Shown: piece by piece, positions 51,623 through 63,815 of the stretch
Numbering within the stretch: the first letter of the stretch is position 1
Layout: each line of letters opens with the position of its first letter
Source of the DNA: Carallia brachiata
Taxonomy: Eukaryota; Streptophyta; Magnoliopsida; Malpighiales; Rhizophoraceae
Direction: 5' to 3'
DNA: 64,000 bases
Assembly (NCBI GenBank): GCA_021464245.1
Contig: JADCRB010000037.1
Span: forward strand, 3,612,056 to 3,676,055
The notes under the pieces: generated by a model
What the model saw: the letters and a program-made list of their open reading frames with translations, nothing else
What the model was told of the DNA's origin: nothing
Databases searched by the model: none
Made by a program: the position numbers and the translations under genes

Positions 51623-52669
51623 TTAGTAGTCTGAATTGTTTGACCGAGGATTCATATTCTTCTCAACCCAGGCCATTTTCTTTCTTTTGTGGGGCGAGTG
51701 CATTTTCTGCTGTTGAGGTCGGGCAGTGTTGGTAGGTTTCTGTCTCCTATTTTATAGTGTTGGGATTTAAGTGTGAATTGTGTGGTCAAAGAATCTCACG
51801 GATGCTGTCACATATTCAATGCTCACTTGGGCCGTGTTTAAATTTTCTCTAGTTATAGCCCCACATCGGCCAACATGTAGTAGCAGAGCCTTGTAAACTG
51901 CTCATATGATTTTAGTTTCATTAGCTCGTTGTTGGCACTTCAACAACAATGATATGCACTATCTCTCAGGGTGAGGTCAGATAAGAGTTGTTCATCAGCA
52001 GTGGAGCATGATGTCATCTGTACTCTCCTCTCTCCGATTGCAAGGGGTGCATCTAAACAGTGCCGTGTTTATTTTGGCCCGAGCTTTCCTTTTCTTGTCA
52101 GTAATGAGAATGGGAAGTTAATCGTAATTTTCTTATAATTTTATTAGGGAAGATTGCGTCATTGCGCTTGTGAGTGTGATCGAGCCTCGACACTGAACTC
52201 AAGGGGAGCATACCCTGAGCAGGTCAACAAGAGTCACCAACATAAGATTCGGTGGGTGATAATACTTTAGTTCCACCTTACGTAACAAGCATTCAAACTC
52301 TCATCGAATGATCATCCCACAAGTAATTTTGTCACTTGAACCACACCCAAAGCGGTGCCTTCCTTTTCTTTTAACTTCCTTGTCCTGCTTTAGAAGGAAA
52401 AATTATGGTTTCTGTTGAAAGGGGTGTATGTATATAATATTGGCTTTTTCGGGTTGGGAGAGAGAAGGGGGGGGGGGGGTTGCGGTTGCTGTTTGGTGGG
52501 TGAAGTTGGGTGGGTGGGAATTAGAGCTAGGTACTGGTGTAACTCCGATCCGGCATGAATTAGTGTATTTGACTACTTGTTAATTATTAGTGGTTGGCTT
52601 TTTTTTCTTTTTAAAGGAGAAGAGAAACTGTGTGTGCAAAGCATAAGGGCAGAAGTAGGGTGTTAAAAA

Positions 52670-53190
52670 AAAATTAAAAATTTCAGTTAATAAAAAAAAA
52701 TTGAATTGAATTTTTAATTAATTATATATTTTTTAATCAGCTAACTGAATTGAAAAAAATCGAAATTTTCAGTTCAGTTTTAATTTTTAATATTAAACAA
52801 CTGTAATTAACTGAATCAAACTGATATATATATATAGTTTTCTTAATAATAAGAAATTAATTATTAATACAACAATTATTAACAAATAAATGTTAATAAA
52901 ATATTATTATATTTCAAATAATTACTTATTTATTTTTATATATAATAATAGTTATACTTTTTTAAAAAAATATTTATTAAAAATATTTTTTTTTTACATT
53001 TAGATTATAATTTAAAATTTTTTTGTTATTAAATTCAATTGACTGAACAGTTAATCTAAATTGAACTGAAATTTTTAATTAACCAAATCTCAATTAACTA
53101 AATTTTTAGTTCTGAAACAGTTTTCAATTTTAAATAACTTAAAATTTGAGTATGAAAATAATTATGATAGTTCAATTTCGTTAACTAAAC
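52670..53190. repeat. AT-rich foldback with repeated AACTGAA motif
   Basis: The left part has TCAGTTAAT, CTAACTGAATTG and TTTCAGTTCAGTTTTAAT. The right part has the reverse-complement forms (AAATTGAACTGAAATTTTT, TTAACTAAA). The arms are imperfect and about 150 bases long. It resembles a non-autonomous DNA element, but ends and target duplication are not clear. Confidence 0.4.
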
Positions 53191-53566
53191 CGTAAATACC
53201 CTAAGATAGAAGCACATTTGGCTTTTTATTTATTTATTTTGTCGTATGAGAGGCTATAACACCTTAACAAAATTACCCAGGGGCCACATTTCCCCGAGGC
53301 CCAAGGCACGGCCACATGACACCGCCTCGATCTTGGTTCAAGATCAACTTTACTTGGCGCGGAGGAAGGGGAGCTCACGAAAGCCGAGAGTTAACTTTAA
53401 ACCCAAATTAGGTAATCAATCTATAACTTGATTCATTCTCGGTAGACATGAGATAAGTAGATTGACCAGTTTTGTTTGAGTAAAACTTTATAACTATTAA
53501 TTAGACTAGAATTTGGGTGAGAAGTAGGAACTCTTTGCTGAAGAAATGCCCTTTTATTTTATTTTT

Positions 53567-53720
53567 TTTTGTATCAGCTAACCTAATGGTTAGGGATATC
53601 CTATTAAGGACTAAAAAAAAAAGGATGAGCTGTCAGAAGTAAGTTTGAACTCCTACCTAACCGATTAAAGTAAGTATGTTCCAAACGTGGGACAAAGTCC
53701 TAGTGGCCTTTTAATTTTTA
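53567..53720 (+). mobile_element. tRNA-derived SINE-like fragment
   Basis: TAATGGTTAGGGATATCC resembles a tRNA box A, and AAGTTTGAACTCC about 65 bases later resembles box B; an A-rich run lies between them. This spacing is longer than in a normal tRNA head, so the fragment may carry an insertion. Boundaries are approximate. Confidence 0.35.
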
Positions 53721-55067
53721 GTAGTATAAACTATAAAATATAAGCAAATAGATCCCAAACGGGCCAAACCCAAACACACGCGGGGATCTATTTCTTGAAC
53801 ATTTGATTTGGGATTCGCCGCCGCTAGAGTTACTGAGGGCCTGACGTCGGAAGAAGCCTCTGCATGTCCAATGTGTCGTCTGCTAGGACATGGGTCAATG
53901 TGTTAAGAGCCTTTAGAATAGATTGGGCCGGTAGGAAGCGTCTTATGTAACATCAGCCTGACGGGCTGATGACTAGTAACGGGCATTCTTTGTGGGTTCC
54001 ATTTCACAATGAATACGAGGCCTTTGGCCCAATTCCAATAGTTGCTTATCATTATCGGTCCTATCCTTTTCCATATGAGGGGCAATAATTTGTCACATGA
54101 CTTTGGTTAAATCTTTGAGCAAGGTTGAGGTTGGCTGTGGGTTCCCACCCAAACGGGGTCAGTCGTATTCATAGCCCTCGAAAAAGGGGCTTTAATGTCG
54201 ACAAAATCTCATTGGCAGCTTGGTTTAGTTGTCACAAACTGGAGATAGATTCATCCTCATATTTTGAAAGGGAATGCCACCCACCCAAACTTAAGATGGA
54301 ATTGTAGTATAATATGTGAAGGGGAACGTTAGGCCTGCTTTGTAGTCATTGAACCAAGGCCTTCAACGAGAAAAAAAAAATTTAGACCCCTATTTTGAGA
54401 GTGCAGATTTTAATTATAAGAAAAAAAATGAGATGTATAAAAATAATTAAAATTATTTTTTATTATATAGTTTATATTGTGCACTTACGACGAATAAAAT
54501 AAAAAATAAAATATATTGACATGATTCACTAAGGCCCGTAAATAATGGAGATAGAGAAAAAAAAAAAATTACTTCTGTTCTGTTTGTCGGCAGCATCAAT
54601 AGCCTAAACTGAAGCAGCTTCAGACCTCCTTTGGGTTGATTAAATTAGTGTCCCCTACATCCAACCACTCCCAAATTCATATTCAATGGGCAAAATTCTT
54701 TTCTTGTGGGCTTGTGGCGGTTTTTCTTTTGATACCAGCAACTCTGAGTGACTTTGCCAACGTAACATCCAATAATTGCTGCTTTAAAAATTGCCATTAC
54801 AAAGCCAGCAGTCGTGTTCCCTTTTACAGAGCTTTTAGCAATAATTACTTGCTTCATCTAATATGCATAACTGAGAAAAAAAAAGAAGATACATCAGTAA
54901 TTCCTGGATTGAATTACATTAGCGAACTCGACAATCTCGCATGTTACAATTCTACGTAGTATACAGCAATATTACGGTTATATAATTAGCATCATCAGCA
55001 TAGTAAGCCTCATGAATGAATCAGCTATATTAATTAAAAATCTCATCAAGACATTCATGGCATGGGG

Positions 55068-55481
55068 TCAAAGGCGCAAACAGGTAGTCCTTGGATCCAG
55101 TACAGGAGAGCCAGCACATCGAACAACGTCGAGGAAAATGCTCTCATCACAAGGAATGCAGAGTTTGGAGTCAGCAGTGCTGAAGTCGTATAATTCATCC
55201 CGAGCTTGATCCAGCAGTGCCTTGAATAATGGGTGCTTTAGCAATGTGATGTTGATCACATACCTCTTGCAATTCTCCCCTACATAGACAACTAAATGAC
55301 CCTTTGGGACATCTTTTGGAATTGATGATTTATCTGCCTGCAGCATGGTGGAAGACCACAGGCGCCCCCATTGTTGTTTGCAGTAGTCATAGCTGCCTGC
55401 AGCACAAGGCATGACTCTGCTCCCCAACTTTCTCCACTTGTTCATGCATGTCCTCGGAAGCTTCCTCTGCATGTTCTTCAT
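55068..55481 (-). CDS. SAUR: SAUR-family protein
   Basis: SAUR proteins are small, auxin-inducible regulators; several inhibit PP2C.D phosphatases and so activate plasma-membrane H+-ATPases and cell expansion. This intronless gene codes 137 residues. A basic N-terminal part (MKNMQRKLPRTC, with KWRKLGSR) precedes the SAUR core at about residues 53-120. The core holds DVPKGHLVVYVGEN, RYVINITLLKHPLF, LLDQARDELYDF and KLCIPCDESIFLDVV, in the family order. I chose the ATG at 55481. The frame extends six codons further upstream from a GTG only. A second ATG three codons downstream is also possible. SAUR genes are typically intronless and short, which fits. A TATA box lies about 120 bases upstream. 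Confidence 0.95.
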   Translation of the reverse strand: MKNMQRKLPRTCMNKWRKLGSRVMPCAAGSYDYCKQQWGRLWSSTMLQADKSSIPKDVPKGHLVVYVGENCKRYVINITLLKHPLFKALLDQARDELYDFSTADSKLCIPCDESIFLDVVRCAGSPVLDPRTTCLRL

Positions 55482-55600
55482 ATTTGTGTGTATGTGCACA
55501 AGTCAGAGGACGATGGAGAAAGAAAAAAAAGGACAGATAAAGAGAGGAGGAAGTGGCAGAAAAATAGAAGTGGAGGTGGTGGTACGGCAGTGGAAGAATG

Positions 55601-55610
55601 ATTTATACAT
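55601..55610 (-). promoter_or_regulatory. SAUR TATA box
   Basis: On the minus strand this reads ATGTATAAAT, about 120 bases before the SAUR ATG, implying a leader of about 90 bases. Confidence 0.6.
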
Positions 55611-55772
55611 AAGTGTAGAATTGGTGTGAAAGGCCCTTCTTTTTTTTGAGGCATTAAATAGCTGACATGGATGTTAGGTAAGGGGGTGAGCCAAAGTGTG
55701 AGTAATGACACTTGGAGATATATGATATGTTTCCTGGGGCTTTTTTATTCTTGATACGAAACTGTACGAACG

Positions 55773-55820
55773 TGCATGTCATGGTTTCTTTGGAGATGCA
55801 TGTCATGGTTTCTTTGGAGA
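55773..55820. repeat. Perfect 24-bp tandem duplication upstream of SAUR
   Basis: A 24-base unit starting TGCATGTCATGG occurs twice without a gap or mismatch (55773-55796 and 55797-55820). It lies about 165 bases upstream of the SAUR TATA box. Each unit holds a TGTC core. Confidence 0.9.
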
Positions 55821-58800
55821 CAAAAAGAGTCCAATTATATCGACTGCGTCAAAGGTGAAATATAAAATTGATAATTGTAATTAATTTATCATTTTTATAA
55901 AGAAACACTTAATATTTATAATAAAAAAGTATTATTCATTTATTTTTTTAATACACTAAATATCAGATTACACAAAATAAATGATTGATTACAATCCATT
56001 AATTTGGTATGCCACTTTTTTCCGTACCCATGCATCTTTTTAGATGTGAAAAAGAAAAACGAAAAGGGAATTAAAGCACCATCTTATTAAGTGAGGGATA
56101 TGGAGCTTGATCACGATGACCCACTCAGTGATCTTTCGAAATTCTCGAAAGTTAAAAGACCCCACAAGTTGAGAGTGGAAAAGATAAGATAATGAAGAGA
56201 GGCGTGGGGGGATAAGCTTCTTGGGCAAAGTGCAATCCCCACTCATTTGCTATATGTACGAATAGATATGGTAAAATATATACAAGACTGAGCACTTTTC
56301 AGCACAGCAATATAAATGCCAAATCTTTATGGAAAATGCATAACTGGATCGTTCATATATGCGTAATACTATTGGTTCCATGGAATTAAATGGTGTTTCA
56401 GTTCCAATGGGTGAATGTGGCATTGGGTTTTAACTCAGCGAGGAATCGCAATTTGGTGCACTTTATGCGCCCAATGCGCTAGACGCCATTAGCACACACA
56501 ATCACCAGGAACTTTGCTGATAGAAATGGCACTTATTACATGCCCCTCATCTTATTGGGGATCAAACTTAAAGTTATCTTTCAAACAGCTTCACCGTCAA
56601 CTGATGTGTTGATGTGTTCCAAAGGCACTCTTACATTATAATGTTATTAGGATTATAAAATGTGCATTTGTAATTTCTATTGTTAACTATAATCATATAT
56701 TAAAAAATTAACGAAATATTAAGCAGTAATATTTAGATAATAATAAAATAATAATAATGTAATATAAATTATTATATAATTAAAATAAATAAATAAATAA
56801 ATTATTTAATATCGTTCAATAAATTATATAATTATTCTGTTAATAAATAAATGAGTGTAAAAGTAATCAATTTGACACTTCATAAAAGAGCTTTTAGAAG
56901 AGTTTTTTTTTTTTTTTTTGGTGGCTGGAATGAAGATAGTGTGCTTTCCGTACACTGGGCGATCATTACGGAGTCATTGACTTTTGGCCTAAAGAAGGAT
57001 ACGGGATTACAAGTCTCAGCTTACATCTGCAATTTGACCATGAAAGCGGGAGATGGGCTATGGCCTGTGCACAGCAAAATGGATAAAAATAAGAAAAATA
57101 AGAAAAAAGAAATAATCTTTCATCTTCGGTTGCAGAGCCAGTGAGCGAGGAAAAGCATGGAAATCCACGCTTTGAATCTGAAGTAGAATCTTTCCAGCCC
57201 AACCCCAATAGCCCCCTCCAAGAACATTCCACGTTCTATTATTTTTATGCTATGACTTAATTGTCTTTATACCAACCAAATCCTAGGCTATTTATGTTCT
57301 TCATTTAGTACTACTAGCAGTTGTAACATCCAAAGACTGACCGAATGCCCTTTTCAATTGCTGCTAAGTTTCTTAATTACCAATGATCAAATTTTTAATT
57401 CTCTCTGGGAATTGATAGTTGGACAAGGAGAGGTTGAACCCAGGTGACGGGGAGAGATAGAAAGAAGAGAAGAGAGAATCTGACTGTGGGTCCATGTTTT
57501 TTTTTTTAACATATAGTATGAAATACAAGTAAATTTAATGTGTAATAGACTTATAAAAAATGTGTAAAAAAAAATTATGTTAATCTCTCATACGCACTTT
57601 CTCCCAACCGTCCCTCTTTGTGTCAACACCCTCTTGCAATAAAATGCAAGGTAACTATAATTCTTTGTTTTGGCGGACTTCTTTTCTGTGCTGGTGCAAT
57701 TTGCTTAGGTATGATTGATAAGCCAGCACATTGGTTCATCCCCTGAAGGCAGTGCTTGCTGGAAGAGTTGACGTTCAAAGGGAAAAATTAATATTCTCAA
57801 TCGTACGCATCATATTAATTAACATACATTGCGAATATTTTTACGGACATGGAGCCAGTTTCATCATTCCTGACTTTTCCATTTTTCTCTGCCGTCAAAG
57901 TATAGGCCATTTTATGCCAACTACTTTGACCAAAGTTACATAATAATGGAATGTAAGAGAATAATAAGTGTAGCAATTACCATGCCAATGACCTTGCCTT
58001 AAAAGGCTTCCCCCCCCACCCCCCCTTTTTTTTTCAATTTATCTGAGTTCGAGTAGAATATGTTTTTTTAACAAAAAAAAAAAATATATTGCAAGTATAG
58101 AAGTCATCGTACTTATGAGCTGATACTGAATTATTTGTTATTATTGTCATTCAATTTAGAAAACACATTATTTAAATACTGTTAGATCTGAGTGGACATT
58201 CTTCATGCTCAGGTTTAGTGTTAACGAATGTTAAACTAATCAGAGTGATTTTTTGGCATGAAAAGCGATATCATAAAGACTCAAAACTCATGTCAATGTA
58301 AAAAAAAAAAATATCGAATTATTATTAATTAAATTATTATTTTGGTTGATGAGTAGACTATGTTGTGTGATGCCAAATCTGAAATTTCATATAATATATA
58401 TGTCAAAAATTTTGTTATGTTAAACAATGAATTATATATAAGAGAGACTTGATTCGCTTGTCCGCAGGAAGTTTCTTGTTGGGAAGTGACGGGGTAGAGG
58501 TGGTAGGACACACAGGGAGGGATGGTAGAGCACATGAGGTTGGGCCACAAAGGGCTTACGTGTTGGTGAGTCATTTCAAGTTCGGAAACAGAGTAACAGA
58601 AATATCGTGCCCCTATAAAGAGACTGACCCCAAAACCAGCTAGGCGACTTGGTGACACCACAAGCCACTCATGTGTTGATCTAAGCCCACTGGGCACCAC
58701 TGCGTGGCTGCTGGTAAAGATTTGATTGGATTATCTCTCCTTTCTGTTTTTTTTTTTGTCAAAAAAAAAAATAATAAATAAATAAAATTAGGGGTAAGGG

Positions 58801-59972
58801 TGTATTCATCTTAAAATTAGGGAGTGTCTATAAAATATTTAAAAATATAATATAATTTATATAAAAAATATTTATAAGATACTCTAATAATATTTAGTAT
58901 AATACAAACTTAAAATAGAGTATATTAAAAATCGAATTGCTGAACCTACTGTTTTGGAGGGACTCTCTCTCACTCTCTTGCAGGTCTTGCACGTGCAATT
59001 CTCAGTTATTGTTAGCTGGCAATCCTGCCACAAGTTTATTATTATTGACCCTAACCACCCCCACCCATAACTTCCTATAGCTCCCTCCCATGCTTCCTCT
59101 TAGGAAGCACTGGCTCAGAATTTTCATTTCCATTATTATTACGTGTATGATATTCAAAGCTGACAACAAAAGAACAATCCAATATGTATTATTCTACTTT
59201 GAAATCGCACAATATTCAGTGGATTCTATGAAGTTTGATTTTGATTTGGCTACATGTGTTCTATCGTTTCATTTTTTTGTCTTGTCGACTTCTTGGTTCA
59301 ATGGTCCGGGTCTTGAAATGTCTTAAACTGTACTGTGAGTATCGAAGGGATTCAATGTTTAAGCAGTAGAACTAAAAAAAATGACTGCTTGAAAAGTTCT
59401 CGGCTCACATTGCATTAGGCAAAATCAAGTTATCTGTTGGGGAGGCCTAAGAGATTTGTGATTTTGGTTCTTGATGATCGAGTTTTCTCCAATTTTCCTT
59501 GACTTTTGAGGAATTGTTTAGTTTCTCCTATTTTCCTTCGACTTTTGAGAAATCGTTTGACCACATCGATCTTTTTTCAAATTTTACAAATATGAGAGTC
59601 TCATATACTTAATTACCTTCTTATTTATCTTGTTTAATAATTTGTAGTAATAAATAAGAAGTGTTGTGTCCTACTGATTGGATACAAATGAAACTACTTG
59701 TGAATGACAAAACTAGGAATATGTGACTTAAAAAAAACAAAAACAAAAACAAAATTAGGAATATGGACTAATCTGGATATATCTGCATCAGTCTTAGATA
59801 TACAAAATCAGTGTTTATCCCTAGTGATCTGACTTTCTTTTCCTAACATTAGGGCTATATATCCCCACAGATAGTCATTATATCTGCGTCTGTCTTTTTT
59901 TTCATGTGTAACTCTTTTTGCGCGATTGTTATTTGATAGGTGTACGTCGTCCTTTTTACAGGAAGTGTGGTC

Positions 59973-60030
59973 CTTTTTTTTTTCTGTTTTGACCGAAAGA
60001 AATCATTGCATTAAACAAACGTGAATCTGT
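59973..60030 (-). mobile_element. 58-bp 3' fragment of a LINE-type element
   Basis: On the minus strand this ends TTTCTTTCGGTCAAAA followed by an A-rich tail. The full-length LINE ends TTACTTTCGGTCAAAA plus poly(A), so the 3' termini look related. Imperfect direct repeats flank it (59958-59972 and 60031-60045, 12 of 15 matching; both contain GTGGTC), as expected for an old target duplication. Confidence 0.5.
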
Positions 60031-62102
60031 ACAAAAAGCGTGGTCTGCTTGATACATTGTTGGGACAAGCATTAATGAACTAGCAACTGAAGTTACTGAT
60101 CTCAAGGAGAATGCTTAATTGAGTTAAATTGCAACACATAAGTGATCTTTTTTCCGGTTTTCAAATTTTGCCTAAACAAATGGTGCGTCTGAAAGTTCTT
60201 TTAAAAGGGGTTCTAATGACAGTACTAATGTCGGGAAAAGAAATTGAGAGCATAAGAAAAGAGAGAAGACTGCATTCATTTTTTTTGAGCTCACGTCTAC
60301 AACACATAGGAAATAAAATGAAGCACAAAATCAAGAGAGAGTGGGAGATCAATTTTAAAAGGAGTTAAATAGGTCCTTAAGCGGCGGGTCTTTCCTTTAG
60401 AAAAAGTTAAATAAAGATAACAATACGTGACTTTTGATCTCAGGTCATAAGTTTGATAACTGATATATTTACAATAAATTTTTTTCGTTAGATGAAAAAA
60501 AAAAAATGAAAGATCAATGTCAAAAAGATGACCCCATATGACAATTTTAGAGTGGTGGCCTAACACTGATGAGAGAGCCCCCTCAGTCTTCCACGTATTA
60601 TGACAAGGCCCACCAAGGCCCATGAATCTCCAGCCCAATCTCAAGTTTTCTATAAGACATTCTTGATCTAATCCAATTCTTCTCTCCCGCAAGAAGGATT
60701 TAAATGGGCTTACCTAATACACAAGCTTTTAGAGGCCTTCTTGACTTTTCTTTTGACTACTCAACCAATCAATCATTGACCCGACTAGCATTTCAGGAGT
60801 ACAGAGTGTAAATATTAATTAAAATAAACTTTTTGTTAAAAAAGGAGAGAAAAAAAATAAAAATAATATGAAATATTTTTCAAGAATTTTTTTTCATTTT
60901 TTTTTTATCAAAGACCAATACGCTAGTTGTAATCTCCAAAGCATGAAATACTAAATTATTTTTTTAGTTCTCTGAAATACTAAATTCTATATGTGCAATT
61001 GCCGCTAGCAACGAATTCTTGTTTAACTTTAGTTTGCTTTGGTTTTGGTATTTTGGGCCTGGCCCAATACGATCAAGTTTGGGCTTGGGGAAATTGATTG
61101 GCTGGGCTTGTCAGTGTAAAAACCAACCGACCTAATATTTTCCTTTTTTTTAATAAAAAAACCATTTTTTTTCTGCAAGTTTTTTTAAAATCAAACTGAA
61201 ATAATAATAATAATAAAATTAATGGTCTAAAAATCAAGCAAAATCTTTTATTTATGAGACGAAATCCTCATTGATGGAGGATTTAGAAATATAACGGCTA
61301 CTTCGGACCAAAAAACAAAGAAATATAACGGCTACAAAACCTGCATCAACGGCTAAGAAACAAACAAGAAATATAACGGTTAGGCATGAAATCCGCATCG
61401 AGGAGGGATTCAGTGTTCTTTCTACAAGAAGCCATTGATTCTGTCTCCCTTTTCTCTGATTCTGAGTGTTTTCTTATTTTTAAACTCTTTTTTTGGTTAC
61501 TCTTCTTCATCTTCTCGTTCCTCTCTGCCAAGAGTTTCACGAAAAAGTTTGAAATTGGGGTTTAGGGTTCAGAAATTGATTTAGTTGGCTTTCCAATTTC
61601 ATAATTAACTGGCATTTCAAGGATTTTTGGGTCCTCAAATCTTTAAATAAAGTGTACGATCCAATTACATTATTTGAACATAATGTTAATCAAATATTTT
61701 TATCTGAATTGCATAATAATCACCTAATTTATCAGAAACTCTTTTTTGTTGAAGTTAAATTTATATAGAAAAAAAAAAGAGAAAACATATAGTGAGAGTC
61801 GAATTATTGACTGTCTCATAAAATTAGTGACTGCTTGAATTAATGTTTTGAGGCAATTTATCTAACTCTTGATCTAAAGAAAATGCAACAGAAGTTTATA
61901 GCGAGTCAGTAGACCTGATCTACAAAAGTGGTACTGTTTTGTTTAACATTTGAAGAAATGTTAGATTCTCTTTTTTTTTTTTTTTTTGTTGTCGGTCAGA
62001 TTCCCAAATTTTGGTTGGATTACTATAATACAAGGCCATAACTGGGCTTTTTCCTCTGATTTTTGACATTTTGTACGCATCAAAGGCAGCAATTTTCCCT
62101 GT

Positions 62103-62657
62103 TCACTTCTTCTGGAACGTCACTAACAAGAAGAAAGCCACAAAGCGGCAAAGTACGCCTGTGAGAACTAGAAGTTCCAGACAAAGGGCCCAATGACCAG
62201 TATCATGGCCGGCTTTCATTAAGGAACGACACCGAGTTATCAGCCAAACGCCCGAATACCTGAAAACACACAACGGAAAGGAATATTAAACATACAATAT
62301 TTGAAGCATTGCGTACAATGTTCGTTTTTAGACCAAAAGGCCCAAGTTAAAGTGATCCAAATAAAACTTATGCCATCCTCATAAATTCTTATGTTAACCA
62401 CTTGACAGCTGACAATTTCCCCATATTTTAAGTTGGAGATGGTTGATGCAATTATCCAAGTATCTTGAACAAATATAAATTGGAAGACTCCATTTTTAAA
62501 AGAGAACAGAACTAAACAGACATTTTAATCATATATAGAGTGGACCTTCGATTCTCTGCCCTTTCTTTAACCTTTCATCTATAAAGATGATGAGCATGGA
62601 CCATTGACTTGACCATGCATTGTTTCTTCATAACTATCTTTCTCTCTCTCTCTCTCG

Positions 62658-62695
<38 letters not shown>

Positions 62696-63815
62696 GCGAA
62701 GTTACAGCCTTCAGTAAAACTCCTTGATCATTCACTAAGGATTGGAACATGAGGCAACATGATTCTTATGTATTTCAGGCCACATGCCCAGGTGGGGGCA
62801 TGCAATGTTGTGATAAGTCATCGTGCAACGTGAAGAAGAAGGAGATGGGAAGAACACAACAAACCTTTCAGCATTTGCAATGATGAAAGCTTCCATAGCC
62901 CACTTTGGGTAGCACAAATTTGCTAAATACCTTGCTAATCCATTTTCCTGTTTTCCCAAGAGAGTGAGAGTAACAGGAAGAAGCACTGACCACTGCATCA
63001 AGCGAAATAAAGACAGGAAGCAAAATTAACAAATGAACAAACAGAGCCGTATTTTGAAGCTGATCTCTGAAACATTCCAACACGTACCAGTTGGGCAGGA
63101 CCAGGAGCAAAGTAGATGGCCAACATGTAAGCCATGCCGGTCACACAGTAGACAAGGCAAATCAAAACAATATAATTATCTGTAAAGGAGGATCTAGGAC
63201 TATTTAAGAAGTAAAACATGGATAAATAGACCAAAGGCTTGACAACTACATTGAAAAGATCAACTGTATCCTTGGATAAGAAATAAGCAAGACTGCTGAT
63301 TCCAGACGCGCTCTCTCTCCAGTAGTGTAATTTGTCCGGGGAAAATGATCTCAATGCTGCAATCTTGCACAGTAATGCTGCAAAGAAGGTGATATGCAAT
63401 TAGAATGCATAGAACGAAGAGCATTTGCTCATAGGTGAAATGATGACAAAATACTGTGTTATTCTATTGGTGCCAGTACAGAAGCTTATACTTGGCTAAA
63501 CTAGAGGGTCTCTTGTTGCAAATGGAAGAGATTAAATAAGCCTACAGTAATCTCAAAAAATAGATGCTGATAGAGAATAAAACTAGTCTATTGTTGCAAA
63601 TGCACTTCAAATTCCTGTCTAGTTGTGCATGGAAAAAAAGGCAAGTCGAGCTTCACAAGAACTTACAAACGGCAATGACAGTATAAGTGTAGCCCATAGA
63701 ACCAAATGTCTCGTCATCCACTTTGGCAAGGGTTCCTAAGGCAGCCCCAGCAATTAACAGAATCATGTAATCAACGGCTTGTAGTCTGGCTTCTCGTAGT
63801 CTTTGCTTGCCAATC
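62103..63815 (-). CDS. ABCG half-transporter, C-terminal part (incomplete at window edge)
   Basis: This is the end of an ATP-binding-cassette transporter of the white-brown (ABCG) group, most like the ABCG24/ABCG28 type with a long N-terminal extension. Such proteins export lipids or other hydrophobic compounds. Visible exons on the minus strand are 63815-63667, 63377-63088, 62992-62865 and 62259-62103, all GT-AG and phase-consistent, giving about 240 residues. Family blocks include [71 protein letters not shown] and the terminal VTFQKK. The span carries about five hydrophobic segments of the ABC2 membrane domain. The ATP-binding domain, N terminus and promoter lie beyond 64000. No defect is visible in this part. 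Confidence 0.92.
62640..62694. repeat. Compound (TC)n(TA)n(CA)n microsatellite in an ABCG intron
   Basis: TC repeats pass into about 13 TA units and then about five CA units, inside the last ABCG intron (62260-62864). Confidence 0.93.

Larger units (their letters stand above)
49902..55067. other. Repeat-rich spacer between the membrane-protein gene and SAUR
   Basis: The first part is 3' UTR and flank of the upstream gene. A complete Tourist-like MITE lies at 51138-51622, an AT-rich foldback at about 52670-53190 and a SINE-like fragment at 53567-53720. A run of 13 G residues lies at 52467-52479. The segment 53240-54350 is less AT-rich and resembles old degraded transposon DNA, but I cannot assign it. 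No gene is supported. Confidence 0.5.
55611..62102. other. Spacer between SAUR and the ABCG gene
   Basis: The first part is the SAUR upstream region with a tandem duplication at 55773-55820. The rest is AT-rich with homopolymers (such as C-runs near 58010-58025), an AT-rich repeat at 56690-56840 and 58800-58930, and a short LINE-type fragment at 59973-60030. The reading frames in this span have no recognisable domains. Confidence 0.5.
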
